This document shows positions 23,769 to 36,430 of a stretch of DNA of 64,000 nucleotides, one piece after another. Location: NCBI GenBank assembly GCA_032622095.1, contig CP136063.1, positions 275,399,426-275,463,425 on the forward strand, read 5' to 3'. The stretch's first letter is position 1; the number at the start of each line of letters is the position of its first letter. Under the pieces are notes generated by a model. That model saw only the letters and a program-made list of their open reading frames with translations, did no database searches and was not told the DNA's origin. The stretch is from Siphonodentalium dalli (Eukaryota > Mollusca > Scaphopoda > Gadilida > Siphonodentaliidae). The translations under genes and the position numbers were made by a program.

Positions 23769-24584
23769 TTTGTAACATTCCCTTGATCAGGTTTGGTACA
23801 TCTTCAATTCAAATATAATATTTATAATTAACTATTATGATATGCGAAACATGTCGAATGATCCCGTCATTTGAGCATACACATGTAAAGAAAACGAATC
23901 TTCCAAATGATCCAGTAAACATGCGTAACATTACAAGACGCATGGTAACCATTAGAACACACAATTTGTCCTGTGTTAATTTACATACTCTTTTGGTTTC
24001 TGATGAACAGCCACATTGAATTGCAAAATGGTAAAGCATATGAAAAAGCTCCAAATAAAATTGATTTTGCACCTTTTTGCATTGGCACTATCTTATTTAG
24101 TAATGACCTTAGTGAGCCTCTCTGAGTGACATTTACAGGCAGCATGATCACTCATTGTTAACAACATTTAGCCCAATTGAATGTTTTATAGAGCCCATAT
24201 ACAGAATGAGCAGGTGATGCCACAGTGTCCTGGGCCCACAAACAAGGTACCCCGCCTTGCTCACCGGAAGCTTATATTATGCTAATGATGAACAGACAGT
24301 CTGCCGTAGGAGCAGTTTTAGCCAGTCAAAAATAAAATTAGTGTAAATAAAATTGTAGAGAATCCTGAATATCATGAATTGATTACATGATGGTATACAC
24401 TTACAAAGCCCAAAATTTACAACTATAAATTCAACAACAGTCGTAGTCAGGTTATATTGTTTACATAAACATCGGAGGTGCCCTTGTTGTTAGCGGGAGT
24501 TATCGGAATCCACCGAGATCGCATCGGGCGCATACATTCCTATATTTTACATATTTCCGCGTTATCATATGCGTATTTTACAAA
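23769..24584. other. 3' UTR and intergenic DNA
   Basis: The first about 300 bp are the probable 3' UTR of the claudin-like gene. The rest shows no recognised feature. Confidence 0.4.
24054..24059 (+). terminator. Polyadenylation signal of claudin-like gene
   Basis: A canonical AATAAA lies 286 nt after the stop codon, followed by a T-rich stretch (GATTTTGCACCTTTTTGC). It is the first convincing signal downstream of the gene. Confidence 0.5.
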
Positions 24585-24949
24585 TTAACCCTTTACCCAA
24601 CAGAACGCCCAGAAACGCCCTAACAGCCTAAATTATCTTCGGTCTGTCTCAATAAAACCATGGAAATATGGGTATCATTGGAACCGGCTCATTGAGCACA
24701 TTGTGATAGCTACAGTTATGCCCTGTGCCAATGCATTCTCTTATATATGCGAGTCGACCATAGGTCGCCTCGCATATATAAGAGAATGCATTGGCCTAAA
24801 AAAAACTTTTTTTTAACACTTTTTACCATTTTTTCTTTAATATGTGTTAAGCCAATGCATTCTCTTATATATGCGAGGCGACCTATGGTCGACTCGTATA
24901 TATAAGAGAATGCATTGGCACAGGGCCGTTCTGTTGGGTAAAGGGTTAA
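24585..24949. mobile_element. Double-hairpin MITE, type A
   Basis: TTAACCCTTTACCCAACA ... GTTGGGTAAAGGGTTAA, long arm left, hairpins at about 24725-24796 and 24851-24919, orientation as at 16955. Confidence 0.88.
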
Positions 24950-26482
24950 ATATAGTATACACAAATAATGGCATCCAGGTGAATGATAAACATCTCTTAT
25001 GTGGCATCCTGAAATAAGGAGACATTTCATGTTATTTCAATTAAAAAACAAAACATGGAATCAATTAACTTCCAAAAGTGTTTTTCAGTCCTTTGTTTGA
25101 TATCTAATTTTGGATTTAGTCTCCTTTATCAAATTTACAAGTTAACAAAATTTATGTTCAACTATAAATAGTTGAATACAAATATTCAAATATAATTAGT
25201 CAAATATAATTAGTTGAATCCAGGATGTACCAGGCCTCAGGAATGATTCATTTTTAGCTCCATTTTATTTCAACACAAGACATTTTCTGGAGATCTGGTG
25301 CTTCACTTTTATATTCATGATATAAAATGATGTTAGTAGAAGAATGAGACAGTATCTCTGAATTATATGGTGAATATTGGCCACAAATCACTTATCAATA
25401 ACTTACTTGTGTATACCCCCAGTACGTTTCCATACTTGTTATGTGACCAATTCATCAGACAATTGTTGGATTTCGGGACCGCAATATACATGTGATGTGA
25501 ATAGTGGCCATGAGGTGAAAACTGACAATTTTCTCAAATTTTTATTTATTAATAAATTCTTTGTTTACTAATTTCTTTGATCAGCACCACCCAGTGTCCA
25601 CCATCTACCAGTATACCGTAGCTGCTAAAAGAATTTTTTTTATTCTTTTTTTCTTTTTCGAAAAATATTGAGCGGTAAATAATTCATAATTGTTACAGGC
25701 AAATCCGAGAACATAAGCTGGTGAAGCATTGTCGTGGGTTCCATTGTTCTAGTTTATCTGAATGGTTCTAGATACAATTACTAAAACATATAAATGATTT
25801 TTACCCATATTTCCCCAATTCAGGGTAGAATATACTGTATATCTTGGATACTCTGTAGCAGATTACTGATTTCCTTCATTATATTCTTCATCATTTTACT
25901 GCCGACATTATTGTCTGTGTATTTTAATTTCCATTTTCGTACATTCTCTTTACACGATATCTCAACATTGATAATTTTAAACTTAAAGACCAAATTTTAA
26001 AGCAATTTTATTCTGTTAATGATACATTCCAACTTTTAGTAGTGTACTTGTGTACATAAAACTGATCTTTTACCATAAATAATGCATCACAGTTTTGTTA
26101 CTATGTAAATATTTGTAACATTGTTTCATGAGCAGCTTTTCTAAGCAATGTATATAACGACATTGAAGAATTACATGTATGTGAAAAATATTGCATGTGC
26201 TTGAACACAAAAACTGACCAAATATCTAATGATAGTTTTCGCTGAGAGACAAATGGTCTAGATTAAGTCAGTTTTTCATTCTGCAAGACCTCATCTCACT
26301 TTTAAAATAATTCATATGTAGTTCAACCAGAAAAATGTGGTTCATATAAACAAACCCTTCAAATTACTCTGTCCAGATGTATTTCAAGTTTGCATATTTA
26401 ATCTCAGAGTTTCAGAAAGATAACACAGAATCATCCAACAGAACAATCTTGATACATATAATAAACGATTTCACTTCCATGC
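24950..26482. other. Unassigned DNA
   Basis: AT-rich; a patch of AATATAATTAGT repeats near 25150-25220 ends in TTGAATCCAGGATGTACC, similar to the ends of the element at 53738-54219. No gene recognised. Confidence 0.35.
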
Positions 26483-26613
26483 TTAACCATTTCATGATGG
26501 GAGCTGCGCTGGTGCAGCATTAAAGATCATGTGCCAGTGCATTCTCTTATATATGCGAGTCACCCATAGGGATCCTCGCATATATAAGAGAATGCTTTGG
26601 CTTACAAGGTTAA
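26483..26613. mobile_element. Short single-hairpin MITE, type C
   Basis: TTAACCATTTCATGATGGG ... ACAAGGTTAA with one hairpin (about 26530-26602). Begins with the GCTGCGCTGGTGCAGCA palindrome; the second half of the element is missing. Confidence 0.75.
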
Positions 26614-27633
26614 ATAGTGCAAAAAATTGTAAATATATCATTCATTATTATCACACTTTGTACAGAAAGCCTGGACTGGATTGAGATTGGTCAAAATTAG
26701 TATAATTCATGTTAGAAACCTCATTTGATATACATGTAGATTCCATTGACAAAGTTTATTTCTCGGCTGGAAATTAGATGTCTGATAAAAGAGACATTTT
26801 TTTAATATATACATGTATTTTATATATACATGTATAACGTTTTCTAACCAGGTCTCAGTTACATGGACTTAATTTTTTTTTAAATATTTTTTTATCTTGA
26901 TTAAGACCAGAAGTAATTTTGACCCATTCAAGTCACCAGCCCAGGCCTATCCTTTTAAATTGTTTTTAAATGTCTCATATTGTCTTTAAAATTCAGATCA
27001 ATATGTACTCTTCACCTCAGCAAGGGATACTAACATTTGAAATAAAATATATCTTTGTTACCAATATACATAGAAGGTAAAAATATCTTTCATATTTAAT
27101 GTCTGAGATTAATTTCCACCCATGGGTGAGGACATGATCAGTAAATTTCAGGCCCACACATTAGTACTATGTCAGTATGACTCTCTGAATCAGTTTACAC
27201 AACTATGGTGAGGCTCCTCATCTTTACCAGTGTTTTATCATGTCTGATGCTTCTGGCAGCATGAAGAAAGGTTGATCTATTATGATACATAATTATACCA
27301 GACTAATGTGGTGAGAGACTTTCCTCGTAATTTTGACAATATGAGATATTTACATTATGACTTATCATTTATTGATGGAATATCATTTTATACCTGCTTT
27401 TTACACTAATAAAAAGTTAATGAACTATTTTAAATTTTATATAAAATGTGTTTACAGCTGTGAGGAGGGATGGGACGAAACAATCATGAGAACAGATTAC
27501 ATCAACAGAGTTGTAAGCACCCTGAAATTGTGTGCATTTGTCCCAACAGCATATTTTAAGTTTATTTACCGATTATAATGGTGTTATACAATATAATGGT
27601 CTTACAAATGGGTTCTTTTTTTGCATGATACTC
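26614..27633. other. Unassigned DNA
   Basis: AT-rich with TACATGTA motifs. A frame near 27460-27560 (CEEGWDETIMRTDYINRVV) looks slightly protein-like, but no splice or motif support was found. Confidence 0.3.
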
Positions 27634-28157
27634 ATTGGATCATAGAAGGGTGATATTGGATCATATAAGGGTGATATTGGATCATATAAGGGTGCTATTG
27701 GATCATATAAGGGTGATATTGGATCATATAAGGGTGATATTGGATCATATAAGGGTGATATTGGATCATATAAGGGTGATATTGGATCATATAAGGGTGA
27801 TATTGGATCATATAAGGGTGATACTGGATCATATAAGGGTGATACTGGATCATAAGGGTGATATTGGATCATATAAGGGTGATATTGGATCATATAAGGG
27901 TGATATTGTATCATATAAGGGTGATATTGTATCATATAAGGGTGATATTTGATCATATAAGGGTGATATTGGATCATATAAGGGTGATATTGGATCATAT
28001 AAGGGTGATATTGGATCATATAAGGGTGATATTGGATCATATAAGGGTGATATTGGATCATATAAGGGTGATATTGGATCATATAAGGGTGATATTGGAT
28101 CATATAATGGTGATATTGTATCATATAATGGTGATATTGTATCATATAATGGTGATG
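27634..28157. repeat. 21-bp minisatellite, about 25 copies
   Basis: Unit GGATCATATAAGGGTGATAT plus T, with occasional GTATCA and AATGG variants and one deletion near 27850. Because 21 is a multiple of three, frames stay open on both strands (DHIRVIL, MIQYHPY); I do not regard these as genes. Confidence 0.9.
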
Positions 28158-28229
28158 TTTGGGTGTAAATTGAACTTGAGCCATTATGACTTCTCCTTGA
28201 TAACAGTCCACTTCTCCCTAATAATCAAA

Positions 28230-28360
28230 CAGGGAGAAGTGACTTCTCCCAATTTGAAACCTCTAGGCTGGTCCCTGCACAACATATCACTTCTGTCTAC
28301 TAAGCCAGAGACCAGCCTAGAGAATTCAAATTGGGAGTTGTCACTTCTCTCTATTATATC
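28230..28360. repeat. Foldback repeat
   Basis: AGTGACTTCTCCCAATTTGA ... CTAGGCTGGTCCCTGC is answered by GAGACCAGCCTAG ... TCAAATTGGGAGTTGTCACT. The same motifs occur at 13090-13200. Confidence 0.55.
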
Positions 28361-28886
28361 ATTCGAGAGAAAGAGAAATGGACTGTTATCAAGTCATAAA
28401 ATTACATTCTAACAACGTAAAGTTTGAGCTCTTTCCATGGGTTGGTGTCCGTGCATCAACAATTTCCTTTGGCACGCTCAACAGGCCGCATCCCTCATCC
28501 AAATCTTCACCAAGCTTTATATGTAGCTTCAGGGTGACATATAGATAGGAGCTATAAAAAATTTCCAAATTTCGATAAAAAACATGGCTGCCAGCAGTCA
28601 TCTTTTATTTCAAATTTGAATCCATCGGTACACCCTACGGCCCGTATTTATGGCTGGATCATTTTTTTATTTTGCAGACACGATTGTGATAGCATAAGGG
28701 AGCTATCGAATTTGAATGATTTTCGATAAAAAAAACATGGCCACCAGCTGCCATCTTGACCAAAATCCTTTGGCACACCCTACACACCACATCCCTCATC
28801 CGATCATCACCAAACTTCATATGGATCTTCGGGTGACCTCTAGATGGGAGCTTCCTATTTTGACTGAAATTAGTTGAAAAACTATT

Positions 28887-30757
28887 GTGAGACATAAGGC
28901 CTTTATAGTGAGACACACGGCCTTCATAGTGAGACATAATGCCTTCATAGTGAGACATAAATCCTTTATAGTGAGACATTAGGCCTTCAGAGAGAGACAT
29001 TAGGCATTCAGAGTGAGACATTAGGCCTTCATAGTGAGACATAAGGCCTTTGTAGTGAGACATAAGGCCTTCATAGTGAGACATAAGGCCTTAATGTGAG
29101 ACATAAGGCCTTCACAATGAGACATAAGGCCTTAATAGTGAGACACAAGGCCTTCATTGTGAGACATTTAGGCCTTCGTGTGAGACATAAGGCCTTCATA
29201 GTGAGACAAGTCCTTCATAGTGAGACATAAGGCCTTCATAGTGAGACACAAGTCCTTCACATTGAGACATAGGGCCTTCATAATGAGACAAGGCCTTAAT
29301 AGTGAGACACAAGGCCTTCATTGTGAGACATTTAGGCCTTCATAGTGAGACATAAGGCCTTAATAGTGAGACACAAGGCCTTCATTGTGAGACATACGGC
29401 CTTCATAGTGAGACACAAGTCCTTCATAGTGAGACATAAGGCCTTCATTGTGAGACAGGTCCTTCATGTGAGACACAAGTCCTTCACACTGAGACATAAT
29501 GCCTTCATAGTGAGACATAAGGCCTTCATAGTGAGACATAAGGCCTTCATAGTGAGACATAATGCCTTCATAGTGAGACAAGTCCTTCGTTGTGAGACAT
29601 ACGGCCTTCATAGTGAGACATAATGCCTTCATAGTGAGACAAGTCCTTCATAGTGAGACATAAGGCCTTCATAGTGAGACACAAGTCCTTCATAGTGAGA
29701 CATAAGGCCTTCATGTGAGACATAAGGCCTTCATAGTGAGACACAAGGCCTTCATAGTGAGACACAAGTCCTTCATAGTGAGACATAATGCCTTAATGTG
29801 AGACATAAGGCCTTCACAATGAGACATAAGGCCTTAATAGTGAGACACAAGGCCTTCATTGTGAGACATTTAGGCCTTCGTGTGAGACATAAGGCCTTCA
29901 TAGTGAGACAAGTCCTTCATAGTGAGACATAAGGCCTTCATAGTGAGACACAAGTCCTTCATATTGAGACATAAGGCCTTAATGTGAGACATAAGGCCTT
30001 CACAATGAGACATAATGCCTTCATAGTGAGACACAGGTCCTTCACAGTGAGACATAAGGCCTTCATGTGAGACATACAGCCTTCATAGTGAGACACAAGT
30101 CCTTCATAGTGAGACATAAGGCCTTCATTGTGAGACATACGGCCTTCATAGTGAGACATAAGGCCTTCATAGTGAGACACAAGTCCTTCATAGTGAGAGA
30201 CAAGTCCTTCATAGTGAGACATAAGGCCTTGTGAGACATACGGCCTTCATAGTGAGACATAAGGCCTTCATAGTGAGACAAAAGTCCTTCATAGTGAGAC
30301 AAAAGGCCTTCATATTGAGACATAAGGCCTTCACACTGAGACATAATGACTTCATATTGAGACACAAGTCCTTCATAGTGAGACATACCGCCTTCATAGT
30401 GAGACATAAGGCCTTCATAGTGAGACATAAGGCCTTCATAGTGAGACATAATGACTTCATAGTGAGACATAAGGCCTTCATAGTGAGACATAATGACTTC
30501 ATAGTGAGACACAAGTCCTTCATAGTGAGACATACGGCCTTCATAGTGAGACATAAGGCCTTCATAGTGAGACACAAGTCCTTCATAGTGAAACATAATG
30601 CCTTCACACTGAGACATAATGACTTCATAGTGAGACATACGGCCTTCATAGTGAGACATAAGGCCTTCATAGTGAGACATAAGGCCTTCATAGTGAGACA
30701 CACGTCCTTCATAGTGAGACATAAGGCCTTCATAGTGAGACATAAGGCCTTCATAGT
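28887..30757. repeat. 21-bp minisatellite, about 89 units, copy 1
   Basis: Unit GTGAGACATAAGGCCTTCAT plus A, with variants CACAAG, TACGG and AATGA and some shortened units. Open frames in several phases (MSHYEGL, VRHKAFI, LTMKALC) follow from the multiple-of-three period. Confidence 0.93.
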
Positions 30758-31075
30758 GAATAAATCCATCACTAAGAAGAACGTGGACAAATAAACTTTG
30801 TTCTTATTTATTTTTGATCGCTCTCCAATGAAAGATGTTGCTTGTTATGTAAACATTACTGTTACAGTGCCTGTCACTTTATTAAACAGCTGAGAAAATT
30901 GTAAATAAATCATGAAGTTGCCACAATGAAAAATGTCAGAGAAATGAAAAATATTCCAGAATACATAGATTGTCAACTAAAACATTTGAATTGCAGTTGG
31001 TTTTATTTGTTGATAAATGACTGGCAAATAAAGTTACATGTAAGGTAAGAATCTCCGATACTCTATCAGTCTTAT

Positions 31076-31081
31076 TTTATT
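31076..31081 (-). terminator. Polyadenylation signal after distal terminal exon copy
   Basis: Coding-strand AATAAA 15 nt after the duplicated stop codon, identical in position to the signal of the proximal copy. Confidence 0.45.
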
Positions 31082-31095
31082 AATATGCCTAAGTA

Positions 31096-31921
31096 TCAGA
31101 AAATATTGAAAGCACAATTATCATCTTCAGTCTTTGAGGGAACTGTTGCATTTCTCAGTTGCTCTGTGGCCAGCTTAAGGAAACCTAGTTTCTGATACAT
31201 TCCTTGGCAGGCTTGATCCACAACCTCAACATATTCCATATCAATGTTCCTCCGCCACGCCTGAGATAGCTGTCTGGAGTCTCCAGCGAATGCGCATGTA
31301 TAACAACTTCTGTTAGTATTACCAGATTTAAGTGTCAAACCTTCAAGATATATTTGTATTGAGCTGGAAAATTCAAAACCCAAAAACCTGTACAACGCTG
31401 CAGTAATTTGTAGTGGTTTCATCGCGATGTCTTCATAATACACACGTCGTATCCTTGTTGGATAGTGATTGAAAATTTCCTCACTATGAGAAATATCAGA
31501 AAGCATGTTCTTGCAAAATTTCTGAGCTTTCAGATGAAAGGACGTCAAATCTCGATCACTAGCCGAAAATGTTCGCTGTGACCACAACATCGCTCTTGGA
31601 TCTCTTAAGAGTTGAATGATATAAAGATTTGGGATCCTCTCCATCAAGGTTCTGGCTTCATCCATCGAGACCCTGATTGTCTTGATGACTTTGTGCGGAG
31701 CCGAGAGACATTGATGTTGTAGATTCGGGAGACATGTCGATATTGAATGAGATATTCCTTCCATTCTTCTTTCCTGCAAACATTTGGCATATTCTGTTGT
31801 CTTGATGCCGTTCTTGAAGAAATCCTTGTCATTAAGGGAGATAATATCAATTTCTTTTAGATCACATCTAAACCACGAGGAAATATAATTTAATTGCTCC
31901 CAAGTTTTATTCTTGAATTGC
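31096..31921 (-). CDS. Duplicated carbohydrate sulfotransferase terminal exon (distal copy)
   Basis: The same exon as 34892-35717, displaced by 3796 bp inside a tandem duplication; the predicted 275 residues appear identical, with acceptor, stop codon and AATAAA signal all preserved. No second copies of the signal-anchor or phosphosulfate-binding exons exist in this window, so alone it would encode only the C-terminal two thirds and lack the 5'-phosphosulfate site. It can yield a full enzyme only if exon 2 splices over the proximal copy and its polyadenylation signal. Either it is a redundant alternative last exon, a young unprocessed partial duplicate, or an assembly artefact. Confidence 0.8.
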
Positions 31922-31969
31922 CTGAAAAATAAAATGAATGTTATACACATACATGTATAGAGGATATGA

Positions 31970-32110
31970 AATGAGTGTTTCTCTCATATGATAGTTATGA
32001 AACGAGTCTAAGAATTTTCAGTTTTCTCGAGCCTCCGGTGAGAGAAAACTAAAAATTCGTGACGAGTTTCATAAATATCATGAGAGAAACACGAATTACA
32101 TATTCTATTT
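31970..32110. repeat. Foldback palindrome, copy 1
   Basis: GTGTTTCTCTCATATGATAG ... GTTTTCTCGAGCC is answered by GGTGAGAGAAAAC ... ATCATGAGAGAAACACG. Repeated at about 35766-35906 in the second duplicate. Confidence 0.6.
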
Positions 32111-32700
32111 ATCATATGACACCTATAAATTGATTATGATGTCCAAAACGCACACAAATCACTAAATAGCTATATGACATCGGCAGCAAAAGGTTAATGT
32201 TATCAAGTCATAAAATTACATTCTAACAACGTAAAGTTTGAGCTCTTTCCATGGGTTGGTGTCCGTGCATCAACAATTTCCTTTGGCACGCTCAACAGGC
32301 CGCATCCCTCATCCAAATCTTCACCAAGCTTTATATGTAGCTTCAGGGTGACATATAGATAGGAGCTATAAAAAATTTCCAAATTTCGATAAAAAACATG
32401 GCTGCCAGCAGTCATCTTTTATTTCAAATTTGAATCCATCGGTACACCCTACGGCCCGTATTTATGGCTGGATCATTTTTTTATTTTGCAGACACGATTG
32501 TGATAGCATAAGGGAGCTATCGAATTTGAATGATTTTCGATAAAAAAAACATGGCCACCAGCTGCCATCTTGACCAAAATCCTTTGGCACACCCTACACA
32601 CCACATCCCTCATCCGATCATCACCAAACTTCATATGGATCTTCGGGTGACCTCTAGATGGGAGCTTCCTATTTTGACTGAAATTAGTTGAAAAACTATT

Positions 32701-34553
32701 GTGAGACATAAGGCCTTTATAGTGAGACACACGGCCTTCATAGTGAGACATAATGCCTTCATAGTGAGACATAAATCCTTTATAGTGAGACATTAGGCCT
32801 TCAGAGAGAGACATTAGGCATTCAGAGTGAGACATTAGGCCTTCATAGTGAGACATAAGGCCTTTGTAGTGAGACATAAGGCCTTCATAGTGAGACATAA
32901 GGCCTTAATGTGAGACATAAGGCCTTCACAATGAGACATAAGGCCTTAATAGTGAGACACAAGGCCTTCATTGTGAGACATTTAGGCCTTCGTGTGAGAC
33001 ATAAGGCCTTCATAGTGAGACAAGTCCTTCATAGTGAGACATAAGGCCTTCATAGTGAGACACAAGTCCTTCACATTGAGACATAGGGCCTTCATAATGA
33101 GACAAGGCCTTAATAGTGAGACACAAGGCCTTCATTGTGAGACATTTAGGCCTTCATAGTGAGACATAAGGCCTTAATAGTGAGACACAAGGCCTTCATT
33201 GTGAGACATACGGCCTTCATAGTGAGACACACGTCCTTCATAGTGAGACATAAGGCCTTCATTGTGAGACAGGTCCTTCATGTGAGACACAAGTCCTTCA
33301 CACTGAGACATAATGCCTTCATAGTGAGACATAAGGCCTTCATAGTGAGACATAAGGCCTTCATAGTGAGACATAAGGCCTTAATAGTGAGACACAAGGC
33401 CTTCGTTGTGAGACATACGGCCTTCATAGTGAGACATAATGCCTTCATAGTGAGACAAGTCCTTCATAGTGAGACATAAGGCCTTCATAGTGAGACACAA
33501 GTCCTTCATAGTGAGACATAAGGCCTTCATGTGAGACATAAGGCCTTCATAGTGAGACACAAGGCCTTCATAGTGAGACACAAGTCCTTCATAGTGAGAC
33601 ATAATGCCTTAATGTGAGACATAAGGCCTTCACAATGAGACATAAGGCCTTAATAGTGAGACACAAGGCCTTCATTGTGAGACATTTAGGCCTTCGTGTG
33701 AGACATAAGGCCTTCATAGTGAGACAAGTCCTTCATAGTGAGACATAAGGCCTTCATAGTGAGACACAAGTCCTTCATATTGAGACATAAGGCCTTCACA
33801 ATGAGACATAATGCCTTCATAGTGAGACACAGGTCCTTCACAGTGAGACATAAGGCCTTCATGTGAGACATACAGCCTTCATAGTGAGACACAAGTCCTT
33901 CATAGTGAGACATAAGGCCTTCATTGTGAGACATACGGCCTTCATAGTGAGACATAAGGCCTTCATAGTGAGACACAAGTCCTTCATAGTGAGAGACAAG
34001 TCCTTCATAGTGAGACATAAGGCCTTGTGAGACATACGGCCTTCATAGTGAGACATAAGGCCTTCATAGTGAGACAAAAGTCCTTCATAGTGAGACAAAA
34101 GGCCTTCATATTGAGACATAAGGCCTTCACACTGAGACATAATGACTTCATATTGAGACACAAGTCCTTCATAGTGAGACATACCGCCTTCATAGTGAGA
34201 CATAAGGCCTTCATAGTGAGACATAAGGCCTTCATAGTGAGACATAATGACTTCATAGTGAGACATAAGGCCTTCATAGTGAGACATAATGACTTCATAG
34301 TGAGACACAAGTCCTTCATAGTGAGACATACGGCCTTCATAGTGAGACATAAGGCCTTCATAGTGAGACACAAGTCCTTCATAGTGAAACATAATGCCTT
34401 CACACTGAGACATAATGACTTCATAGTGAGACATACGGCCTTCATAGTGAGACATAAGGCCTTCATAGTGAGACATAAGGCCTTCATAGTGAGACACACG
34501 TCCTTCATAGTGAGACATAAGGCCTTCATAGTGAGACATAAGGCCTTCATAGT
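32701..34553. repeat. 21-bp minisatellite, about 88 units, copy 2
   Basis: Same array as 28887-30757, with local unit gains and losses. It separates the two sulfotransferase terminal exons. Confidence 0.93.
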
Positions 34554-34871
34554 GAATAAATCCATCACTAAGAAGAACGTGGACAAATAAACTTTGTTCT
34601 TATTTATTTTTGATCGCTCTCCAATGAAAGATGTTGCTTGTTATGTAAACATTACTGTTACAGTGCCTGTCACTTTATTAAACAGCTGAGAAAATTGTAA
34701 ATAAATCATGAAGTTGCCACAATGAAAAATGTCAGAGAAATGAAAAATATTCCAGAATACATAGATTGTCAACTAAAACATTTGAATTGCAGTTGGTTTT
34801 ATTTGTTGATAAATGACTGGCAAATAAAGTTACATGTAAGGTAAGAATCTCCGATACTCTATCAGTCTTAT

Positions 34872-34877
34872 TTTATT
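34872..34877 (-). terminator. Polyadenylation signal after proximal terminal exon
   Basis: TTTATT on the plus strand is AATAAA on the coding strand, 15 nt after the stop codon at 34892. The duplicated exon has the same signal at 31076-31081. Confidence 0.5.
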
Positions 34878-34891
34878 AATATGCCTAAGTA

Positions 34892-35717
34892 TCAGAAAAT
34901 ATTGAAAGCACAATTATCATCTTCAGTCTTTGAGGGAACTGTTGCATTTCTCAGTTGCTCTGTGGCCAGCTTAAGGAAACCTAGTTTCTGATACATTCCT
35001 TGGCAGGCTTGATCCACAACCTCAACATATTCCATATCAATGTTCCTCCGCCACGCCTGAGATAGCTGTCTGGAGTCTCCAGCGAATGCGCATGTATAAC
35101 AACTTCTGTTAGTATTACCAGATTTAAGTGTCAAACCTTCAAGATATATTTGTATTGAGCTGGAAAATTCAAAACCCAAAAACCTGTACAACGCTGCAGT
35201 AATTTGTAGTGGTTTCATCGCGATGTCTTCATAATACACACGTCGTATCCTTGTTGGATAGTGATTGAAAATTTCCTCACTATGAGAAATATCAGAAAGC
35301 ATGTTCTTGCAAAATTTCTGAGCTTTCAGATGAAAGGACGTCAAATCTCGATCACTAGCCGAAAATGTTCGCTGTGACCACAACATCGCTCTTGGATCTC
35401 TTAAGAGTTGAATGATATAAAGATTTGGGATCCTCTCCATCAAGGTTCTGGCTTCATCCATCGAGACCCTGATTGTCTTGATGACTTTGTGCGGAGCCGA
35501 GAGACATTGATGTTGTAGATTCGGGAGACATGTCGATATTGAATGAGATATTCCTTCCATTCTTCTTTCCTGCAAACATTTGGCATATTCTGTTGTCTTG
35601 ATGCCGTTCTTGAAGAAATCCTTGTCATTAAGGGAGATAATATCAATTTCTTTTAGATCACATCTAAACCACGAGGAAATATAATTTAATTGCTCCCAAG
35701 TTTTATTCTTGAATTGC
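34892..35717 (-). CDS. Carbohydrate sulfotransferase, terminal exon (proximal copy)
   Basis: Acceptor TTTATTTTTCAG at 35719-35718 is followed by G completing Arg125, so exons 1-3 total exactly 1200 nt from the ATG at 42287 (399 residues). Residues 225-239, YIIQLLRDPRAMLWS, are the 3'-phosphate-binding motif typical of carbohydrate sulfotransferases; RVYYEDIAMKP (284-294) is the later conserved acidic motif, and SQAWRRNI (343-350) the C-terminal Trp-Arg signature. Cysteines at 174, 188, 196, 260, 331, 334 and 363 suit a secreted-side disulfide fold. Full length is close to that of known 6-O-sulfotransferases (about 390-480 residues). Acceptor sugar cannot be read from the sequence. This copy is nearest to exon 2, so it is the one expected to be spliced by default. 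Confidence 0.9.
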
Positions 35718-36099
35718 CTGAAAAATAAAATGAATGTTATACACATACATGTATAGAGGATATGAAATGAGTGTTTCTCTCATATGATAGTTATGAAACG
35801 AGTCTAAGAATTTTCAGTTTTCTCGAGCCTCCGGTGAGAGAAAACTAAAAATTCGTGACGAGTTTCATAAATATCATGAGAGAAACACGAATTACATATT
35901 CTATTTATCATATGACACCTATAAATTGATTATGATGTCCAAAACGCACACAAATCACTAAATAGCTATATGACATCGGCAGCAAAAGGTTAATGTGACG
36001 TCACTTCATTGCACCAGAAGCCCAATTACACCTGGTGAACTAGAAGAAATAATATGCACGTGAAGATATAGTGCGCTATTATGTTCTCAGTTTGTGACA

Positions 36100-36430
36100 T
36101 TATATCGTATGTTTATTAGATAAATACGAATTACATATTCTATTTATCGTATAACAATGTCCAAAACTATATATTTCAAGATTATAATTGCTAGAATTTC
36201 GGCATCGCGTTGATTGACGCGCACGAATTTGACCTGCATTTAGTCAGAGATGCGGCTCGGCCCCCGGCTGCCATTCAGCAAATCAGAACACACTTTTTGT
36301 CAATAAACCAATCAAATTATCGGAAGGTGATATGAATTAGTAATTGATATGAAATTGATTTATGACATAGTTTCCAACGTAAATAATGATTGAGACATAT
36401 GATAAATACATGTACTAATTCCCTGTTGAC
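36100..36430. other. Sulfotransferase intron, no gene
   Basis: Includes a second ACGAATTACATATTCTATTT copy (36126-36147) related to the end of the foldback in the duplicated unit. Otherwise unique. Confidence 0.35.

Larger units (their letters stand above)
28387..32200. repeat. Tandem segmental duplication, first copy (3814 bp)
   Basis: Begins TATCAAGTCATAAAATTACA and ends AGCAAAAGGTTAATGT. It carries a dispersed GGCTGCCAGCAGTCATC-type repeat, a 21-bp minisatellite (28887-30757), the distal sulfotransferase terminal exon and a foldback (about 31970-32110). The copy at 32201-35996 follows immediately and is 18 bp shorter, the difference lying in the minisatellite. Confidence 0.92.
32201..35996. 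repeat. Tandem segmental duplication, second copy (3796 bp)
   Basis: Same content and order as 28387-32200. Small differences: one ACACAAG/ACACACG change near 33230, a replaced stretch near 33380, and one deleted unit near 33790. The right border is marked by GTTAATGT followed by unique GACGTCACTTC. Confidence 0.92.

Noticed and set aside
27573-28412. 212- and 184-codon frames over the GGATCATATAAGGG array
   Set aside because: Same artefact of a multiple-of-three minisatellite.
30063-30794. Long overlapping frames (187-226 codons) on both strands in the 21-bp array
   Set aside because: A 21-bp period keeps frames open in several phases on both strands; the peptides are only translations of the repeat, and no splice or start context supports them.
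31096-31950. Independent second sulfotransferase gene
   Set aside because: Only the terminal exon is duplicated; the apparent Met-start lies in intron sequence before the splice acceptor, and the phosphosulfate-binding exon has no second copy.
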